A DNA stretch of 64,000 bases from Amia ocellicauda (Eukaryota; Chordata; Actinopteri; Amiiformes; Amiidae), in contig NC_089867.1 in NCBI RefSeq assembly GCF_036373705.1, positions 20,083,823-20,147,822 of the forward strand, in the 5' to 3' direction. The position numbers and the translations under genes are program-made. Under the pieces are notes generated by a model. The model had not been told where the DNA came from and made no database searches. It was given only the letters and a program-made list of their open reading frames with translations. This document shows positions 54,201-64,000 of this stretch, one piece after another (the stretch's first letter is position 1; each line of letters opens with the position of its first letter).

Positions 54201-54955
54201 CTGTGCATTTACACCAGTGCTTCTATCCACTGAAGAACAGCAAAAAGAAGAGTGAAGGTATAATAAAGAATTCTCCCTTTTGGAAATGTTGCCATTTCTC
54301 ACCAACAATATCTTCTGTTGAGTTCCTATCCCTTATCTTCTCTTCATCAGGAAAATTACAACTGGAAAAATAAAATGCAGTAGCTAACATTTTTATATTT
54401 ATGACACATGGTTAACGAGCAACGGCCAAGTGTGGCAATGCTCTCCAATAATACATGTGATAAACAAGGGTAAGTGCTTGATGATGTGAAATTATTCAGA
54501 GAACAATATTTCAGAGATGAATATAAAATGTAAGACAATTATGTTCATCATGTTATAATACAATTAAAATATATAGAGAAATTAAACAAAAGCTTTAAAC
54601 ACCGAGGTAACGACATACACATAGGCCTGAATCATGATGACTCAAACTATAAAATAACACAAAAATACCTCACTATATACTCTCTATATTGTGCAGTCTA
54701 TGTCATGTGTTGAGTATGTATGTGCCTTATGGACAGTCTTCACACTCTGTATCTAATGTTTTCAAGTGATGTTGAAGTTATAATGTTTTACTGTTATAAT
54801 TAAAACTTAAAACAACTTTTATTTCAGAAATAAATCTGCTACAAGAATGCGACCTTTGTGAAACCCTCAGGGTCGCCAGCTGAATTACATAATAAACTGC
54901 GTCATCATGCCGCGACAGACATTTAGTCAAGGTGGATTCTAAACATACTGATATA
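51218..54955. other. Intergenic DNA with no supported gene
   Basis: Scattered small ORFs only. A segment near 52624-52796 follows a good pyrimidine tract and TCCACAG acceptor and encodes DAKDAKPMSTTHMVLLDFIA then RIQVRPTDVPYKMQTVCLPV. I recognise no family, and it has no partner exon. AATAAAG near 51366 could be a polyadenylation signal. Confidence 0.4.
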
Positions 54956-56176
54956 CACTCACCTAAAGGATTATTAGGAACACCTGTTCAATTTCTCATT
55001 AATGCAATTATCTAACCAACCAATCACATGGCAGTTGCTTCAATGCATTTAGGGGTGTGGTCCTGGTCAAGACAATCTCCTGAACTCCAAACTGAATGTC
55101 TGAATGGGAAAGAAAGGTGATTTAAGCAATTTTGAGCGTGGCATGGTTGTTGGTGCCAGACGGGCCGGTCTGAGTATTTCACAATCTGCTCAGTTACTGG
55201 GATTTTCACGCACAACCATTTCTAGGGTTTACAAAGAATGGTGTGAAAAGGGAAAAACATCCAGTATGCGGCAGTCCTGTGGGCGAAAATGCCTTGTTGA
55301 TGCTAGAGGTCAGAGGAGAATGGGCCGACTGATTCAAGCTGATAGAAGAGCAACTTTGACTGAAATAAGCACTCGTTACAACCGAGGTATGCAGCAAAGC
55401 ATTTGTGAAGCCACAACACGTACAACCTTGAGGCGGATGGGCTACAACAGCAGAAGACCCCACCGGGTACCACTCATCTCCACTACAAATAGGAAAAAGA
55501 GGCTACAATTTGCACAAGCTCACCAAAATTGGACAGTTGAAGACTGGAAAAATGTTGCCTGGTCTGATGAGTCTCGATTTCTGTTGAGACATTCAGATAG
55601 TAGAGTCAGAATTTGGCATAAACAGAATGAGAACATGGATCCATCATGCCTTGTTACCACTGTGCAGGCTGGTGGTGGTGGTGTAATGGTGTGGGGGATG
55701 TTTTCTTGGCACACTTTAGGCCCCTTAGTGCCAATTGGGCATCGTTTAAATGCCACGGCCTACCTGAGCATTGTTTCTGACCATGTCCATCCCTTTATGA
55801 CCACCATGTACCCATCCTCTGATGGCTACTTCCAGCAGGATAAAGCACCATGTCACAAAGGTCGAATCATTTCAAATTGGGTTCTTGAACATGACAATGA
55901 GTTCACTGTACTAAACTGGCCCCCACAGTCACCAGATCTCAACCCAATAGAGCATCTTTGGGATGTGGTGGAACGGGAGCTTCGTGCCCTGGATGTGCAT
56001 CCCACAAATCTCCATCAACTGCAAGATGCTATCCTATCAATATGGGCCAACATTTCTAAAGAATGCTTTCAGCACCTTGTTGAATCAATGCCACGTAGAA
56101 TTAAGGCAGTTCTGAAGGCGAAAGGGGGTCAAACACAGTATTAGTATGGTGTTCCTAATAATCCTTTAGGTGAGTG
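54956..56176 (+). mobile_element. Intact Tc1/mariner element with DD36E transposase
   Basis: 1221 bp between TA at 54954-54955 and 56177-56178. The terminal inverted repeats are 29 bp (54956-54984 and 56148-56176), start CACTCACCTAAAGGATTATT and match perfectly. One uninterrupted transposase gene fills most of the interior. Perfect ends, an intact frame and preserved TA duplication suggest recent insertion. Confidence 0.95.
55104..56144 (+). CDS. Tc1/mariner transposase, 346 aa, apparently complete
   Basis: Cut-and-paste transposase that would bind its own inverted repeats and insert at TA. The ATG at 55104 directly follows an in-frame TGA and begins MGKKGDLSNFERGMVVGARR. Residues about 8-50 form a helix-turn-helix (GLSISQSAQLLGFSRTTISR), and a second HTH-like region follows to about residue 115. 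The catalytic residues are D155 in [10 protein letters not shown]246 in YFQQDKAPCH and E283 in [11 protein letters not shown]. There are 36 residues between the last two, against 34 in classic Tc1 enzymes. The Gly-rich loop QAGGGGVMVWGMFSW is present. It ends KAKGGQTQY-stop. No frameshift or stop is seen. The spacing resembles what has been called the DD36E (Incomer-type) group, an inference from spacing alone. Confidence 0.93.
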   Translation: MGKKGDLSNFERGMVVGARRAGLSISQSAQLLGFSRTTISRVYKEWCEKGKTSSMRQSCGRKCLVDARGQRRMGRLIQADRRATLTEISTRYNRGMQQSICEATTRTTLRRMGYNSRRPHRVPLISTTNRKKRLQFAQAHQNWTVEDWKNVAWSDESRFLLRHSDSRVRIWHKQNENMDPSCLVTTVQAGGGGVMVWGMFSWHTLGPLVPIGHRLNATAYLSIVSDHVHPFMTTMYPSSDGYFQQDKAPCHKGRIISNWVLEHDNEFTVLNWPPQSPDLNPIEHLWDVVERELRALDVHPTNLHQLQDAILSIWANISKECFQHLVESMPRRIKAVLKAKGGQTQY

Positions 56177-56187
56177 TAGTATAGATC

Positions 56188-56942
56188 TCTGATGTATTAG
56201 TATGCTAAAAATGGTCAAGCGTAAGGATCTGAGCGACTTTGACAAGGGCCAAATTGTGATGGCTAGACGACCGGGTCAGAGCATCTCCAAAACTGCAGCT
56301 CTTGTGGGGTGTTCCCGGTCTGCAGTGGTCAGTACCTATCAAAAGTGCTCCAAGGAAGGAAAAGCGGTGAACCGGCGACAAGGTCATGGGCGGCCAAGGC
56401 TCATTGAGGCACGTGGGGAGCGAAGGCTGGCCCGTGTGGTCCGATCCAACAGACGATCTACCGTAGCTCAAATTGCTGAAAAAGTGAATGCTGGTTCTGA
56501 TAGAAAGGTGTCAGAACACACAGTGCATCGCAGTTTGTTGCGTATGGGGCTGCGTAGCCGCAGACCAGTCCGGGTGCCCATGCTGACCCCTGTCCACTGA
56601 CGAAAGCGCCTGGGCATGTGAGCATCAGAACTGGACCATGGAGCAATGGAAGAAGGTGGCCTGGTCTGATGAATCACGAGTTCAAGGTGTTGACTTGGCC
56701 TCCAAATTCCCCAGATCTCAATCCAATCGAGCATCTGTGGGATGTGCTGGACAAACAATTCCGATCCATGGAGGTCCCACCTCGCAACTTACAGGATTTT
56801 AAGGATCTGCTGCCAACGTCTTGGTGCCAGATACCACAGCACACCTTCAGAGGTCTAGTGGAGTCCAAGCCTCGACGGGTCAGGGCTGTTTTGGGACCTA
56901 CACAATATTAGGCAGGTGGTCATAATGTTATGGCTGATCGGT
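56188..56942 (+). mobile_element. Internally deleted Tc1-like element, copy 2 (left end missing)
   Basis: The right end is complete (GGTCATAATGTTATGGCTGA and then CGGTG, next to TATATATA). The left terminal repeat and about 120 bp are absent. Its two ORF pieces are [20 protein letters not shown]... ending in a stop after PMLTPVH, and [20 protein letters not shown]...AVLGPTQY-stop. The same central deletion as in copy 1 joins GATGAATCACGAGTTC to the VLTWPP segment. It begins only about 10 bp after the end of the intact DD36E element. Confidence 0.88.
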
Positions 56943-58463
56943 GTATATATACACATAGGCACAGTCACCTACAAAATCACTGGCACCATTGCTAAAGATG
57001 AGTATAAAGGCTGTATAAAATAAACACATGTAATATGTAGAAAGCGATTGTCTATAACTTTCATTAAAAGCATGCTTTGTTTATAATTAAATTCAGAAGC
57101 CATTTAGTTGCACCCACTCAGATGCATAGTGGTGACTGTCAGACCAGCTCACCTGCTCACTGATCGGGTGAGGAAGAACTCAAACGTAGTGGACCAATGG
57201 AGAACCATGACCTACGCCTCCCTCTAAGCTCCACTCTAACGCCAAAACAGCGCCAAAACTCGTAAACGAAAAAAAAAAATGAAAGCAAAGAAACTGACGT
57301 CGAAAGCGAGGCTCACAGTATCGCAATCAAAGATATTTCCTTTCAATTATAATTTTTTTGCTTTTGATATAATTATAATTTTTTTACAATTCTATACATG
57401 TCAACATCAATTTTTTCTCAACTTTTTTTGGTTACAATATTTTTTATTTTGAATTCGATACTTAATGGCACTAATTTGAGCCCATAGGTTCGGATTTCCC
57501 GTTTTATTTCTGATATATATTTTCATTATGATGTATTTTTTGTTGTTGTTAAGAAAGTCATTCATACTGGGTTTGAATTTTACCATTTGGAAACTTTTGA
57601 TTTAATCTGGGCCCAGTTCTTCAACCAAATACTGTATCTGTATCTTCAACACAGAGAAGAAACACTGTTCACATCTTAATATACGTTATACTGGCCATAC
57701 TTGTGACCTTATTATGCTCTTTTTTTGTTTGCTTTCTTTATGCAATTTAAGTATCAAATACATATATTCGTTCTTCTAAAGTAGACATTTTATTTACTCC
57801 TTTTGAAGCTAAACATTTTAATGATACCCAAATAATTTAATATTTTAACTATAATTGTTATTCTGAGTTTTTGTTACTTCTGTTCACAGCTCTGATACGT
57901 TGCAGTCTCATGTGAAGCAGTTGTTTTTTTCCATCAAAAAATTAGTGTTTGCGATGCAGTACTTGACAACAAACCACCAGGTAAAGCTTTTCTTGCATTC
58001 TTTGAAAAAATAATATGCAGGATCATTATTTTGAAGTGTAATAACTTAATCCTAGTACAAATATATATGCAGAAGAACCTTAATATCACTGTGAAAGGCA
58101 ATTCATAACTTACTGTGTTCATTATTACATGTAATTTTGATTGCAGATCTATCCTTCAAACTAGTCTAAGCCTTGATCAATCAATTCTTAGATGAAGTTT
58201 AGACCGAATTAGACTTCATGACAGCACTTTACGCACTGTTCACGTATTGTCTTCACTTCTGCAGGGTGTACATTTACAGTGCTGTGCACACTAAGGTCAG
58301 CAGCTCATCATTTGTATAGTTTGGTGCCATTGTGGTTTCAAGACATTGTACTTCCAGACTATCACCTTCATTTAATAAACATTGTAAATGCAAATATTGC
58401 CTTTGAGTATGAAGATGAAGTTTAAGAAAAAATGGAAAGGCTACCAGTGACTTGATCATTGTA
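56943..58463. other. AT-rich intergenic DNA
   Basis: No gene, element ends or RNA features are recognised. It contains a long A run near 57270 and T-rich tracts near 57350-57450. Confidence 0.5.
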
Positions 58464-58649
58464 CAGTACTGTGCAAAAGTCTTAGGCAGGTGTGAAAAAA
58501 TGCTGAAAAAGTAAGAATGCTTTCAAAAATAGACATATTAATAGATTATTTATCAATTAACTAAATGCAAAGTGAGTGAACAGAAGAAAAATCTACATCA
58601 AATCCATATTTGGTGTGACCACCCTTTGCCTTCAAAACAGCATTAGTTC
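58464..58649 (+). mobile_element. Left-end fragment of a Tc1-like element (same family as 12639-14152)
   Basis: Starts CAGTACTGTGCAAAAGTCTT after a TA and follows the 12.6-kb element closely up to GTGACCACCCTTTGC and CTTCAAAACAG, then stops. LRRC47-derived sequence begins at once, so this is the left border of the duplicated block. Confidence 0.88.
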
Positions 58650-62845
<4,196 letters not shown>

Positions 62846-63201
62846 ATCAGGGGTTCCCAATGTCTGATGATGGAGGGTCAGTTTCTGGAGGTTGCATGGA
62901 ATGTAGGGGCCGCAGTAGAAAATGAACCACCAATGAAATTGAAATATGTCACTACTCTACAGTTTGAGTAAAGCTGTAGTTTTTCCATCCTAGTAGCAAG
63001 CAACAAAATGTTCTGTTGAGGTCCAAATGAATCCTCATCACTGATGTCTGGGTCCTGTTGAAGGCACAGTCACATGCTCTGTAGCCTTCTTCTATAACAG
63101 TTATATATAATTTTAACTGACAAAACAAATATGTCTATCAAAAAAGGCAAGTTCAGTATATGAAGACTCTGTGGAACAGGACATAGCAGAAGTTAAGATT
63201 G
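62846..63201. other. Unassigned DNA after the duplicate
   Basis: Begins with CAGGGGTTCCCAATGTCTGA, which resembles a hAT-type terminus, but no matching end was found. Nothing else is recognised. Confidence 0.35.
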
Positions 63202-64000
63202 CATTGATGTCAGTATAACATCATGACCACTGACAGGTGAAGTGAATAACACTGATAATCTTGTTATCATAGCACCTGTCAGTGGGTGGGATATATTAAG
63301 CAGCCAGTGAACATTTTGTCCTCAAAGTTGATGTGTTAGAAGCAGGAAAAATGGGCAGCGTAAGGATCTGAGCGACTTTGACAAGGGTCAAATTGTGATG
63401 GCTAGACGACTGGGTCAGAGCATCTCCAAAACTGCAGCTCTTGTGGGGTTTTCCCGGTCTGCAGTGGTCAGTACCTATCAAAAGTGCTACAAGGAAGGAA
63501 AAGCGGTGAACAGGGTCATGGGCGGCCAATGCTCATTGATGCGCGTGGGGAGCGAAGGCTGGCCCGTGTGGCCCGATCCAACAGACGAGCTACTGTAGCT
63601 CAAATTGCTGAAAAAGTGAATGCTGGTTCTGATAGAAAGGTGTTAGAACACACAGTGCATCGCAGTTTGTTGCATATGGGGCTGCGTAGCCGCAGACCAG
63701 TCTGGGTGCCCATGCTGACCCCTGTCCACTGCCGAAAGCGCCTACAATGGGCAAGGGAGCATCAGAACTGGACCACGGAGCAATGGAAGAAGGTGGCCTG
63801 GTCTGATGAATCACAAGTTGACTTGGCCTCCAAATTCCCCAGATCTCAATCCAATCAAGCATCTGTGGGATGTGCTGGACAAACAATTCCGATCCATGGA
63901 GGTCCCACCTCGCAACTTACAGGATTTTAAGGATCTGCTGCTAACGTCTTGGTGCGAGATACCACAGCACACCTTCAGAGGTCTAGTGGAGTCCATGCCT
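63202..64000 (+). mobile_element. Internally deleted Tc1-like element, copy 3 (cut by window end)
   Basis: The left terminal repeat is degraded (ATAACATCATGACC), followed by the subterminal inverted pair CCACTGACAGGTG and CACCTGTCAGTGG seen in copy 1. The transposase remnant reads [20 protein letters not shown] equivalents and VAWSDES. Then the same central deletion leads into the NPIEHLW region in another frame. A further small deletion shifts the frame after KEGKAVN. The last bases of the element lie beyond the window. Confidence 0.88.

Noticed and set aside
62846-62900. Possible hAT terminus (CAGGGGTTCCCAA)
   Set aside because: No inverted partner or 8-bp target duplication was found, so I do not call an element.

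Overview
This window is vertebrate nuclear DNA, most likely from a ray-finned fish. The genes have many short coding exons split by AT-rich introns with GT/AG borders. Several fish-type Tc1/mariner elements and a small hAT element are present, and no prokaryotic gene organisation is seen. I cannot name the species.

Layout. (1) 1-1113, + strand: the last coding exon of a beta-1,3-N-acetylglucosaminyltransferase, closest to B3GNT7, entering from the left edge. (2) 6.7-32.8 kb, - strand: a complete CEP104 gene. I traced 21 coding exons whose phases all join, giving about 938 codons; a probable non-coding first exon ends at 34928. Its introns hold a frameshifted DD34E Tc1 element, a decayed second Tc1 element, an internally deleted Tc1 derivative and a small hAT MITE. 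(3) About 34.9-35.6 kb: a shared promoter region between CEP104 (leftward) and LRRC47 (rightward), with GCGC-rich repeats, a CCAAT box and paired ETS sites. (4) 35.6-41.6 kb, + strand: a complete seven-exon LRRC47 gene (566 aa). (5) 42.9-44.0 kb, + strand: a single-exon 339-aa gene that I do not recognise. (6) 47.0-47.5 kb, - strand: SMIM1 (76 aa, two coding exons). (7) 50.5-51.2 kb: a perfect 27 x 8-bp minisatellite. (8) 55.0-56.2 kb: a Tc1/mariner element with an uninterrupted 346-aa transposase and perfect 29-bp terminal repeats. Its catalytic spacing reads DD36E, not DD34E. A second copy of the internally deleted Tc1 derivative follows it directly. (9) 58.65-62.85 kb: a truncated duplicate of LRRC47 (part of exon 2 to the end), broken as a gene. 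A Tc1 fragment flanks it on the left and a third copy of the deleted Tc1 derivative lies to its right, running off the window.

The genes do not form one pathway. CEP104 acts at ciliary tips and centrioles, LRRC47 is a leucine-rich-repeat protein with a B3/B4-like domain, SMIM1 is a small membrane protein (the Vel antigen in humans), and B3GNT7 is a Golgi glycosyltransferase. CEP104, LRRC47 and SMIM1 are also neighbours in human 1p36, as I recall it, so the block is conserved; CEP104 appears to be turned round here. The most unusual content is the mobile DNA, the gene-fragment duplication and the unrecognised gene. I found no clearly new multi-gene system.
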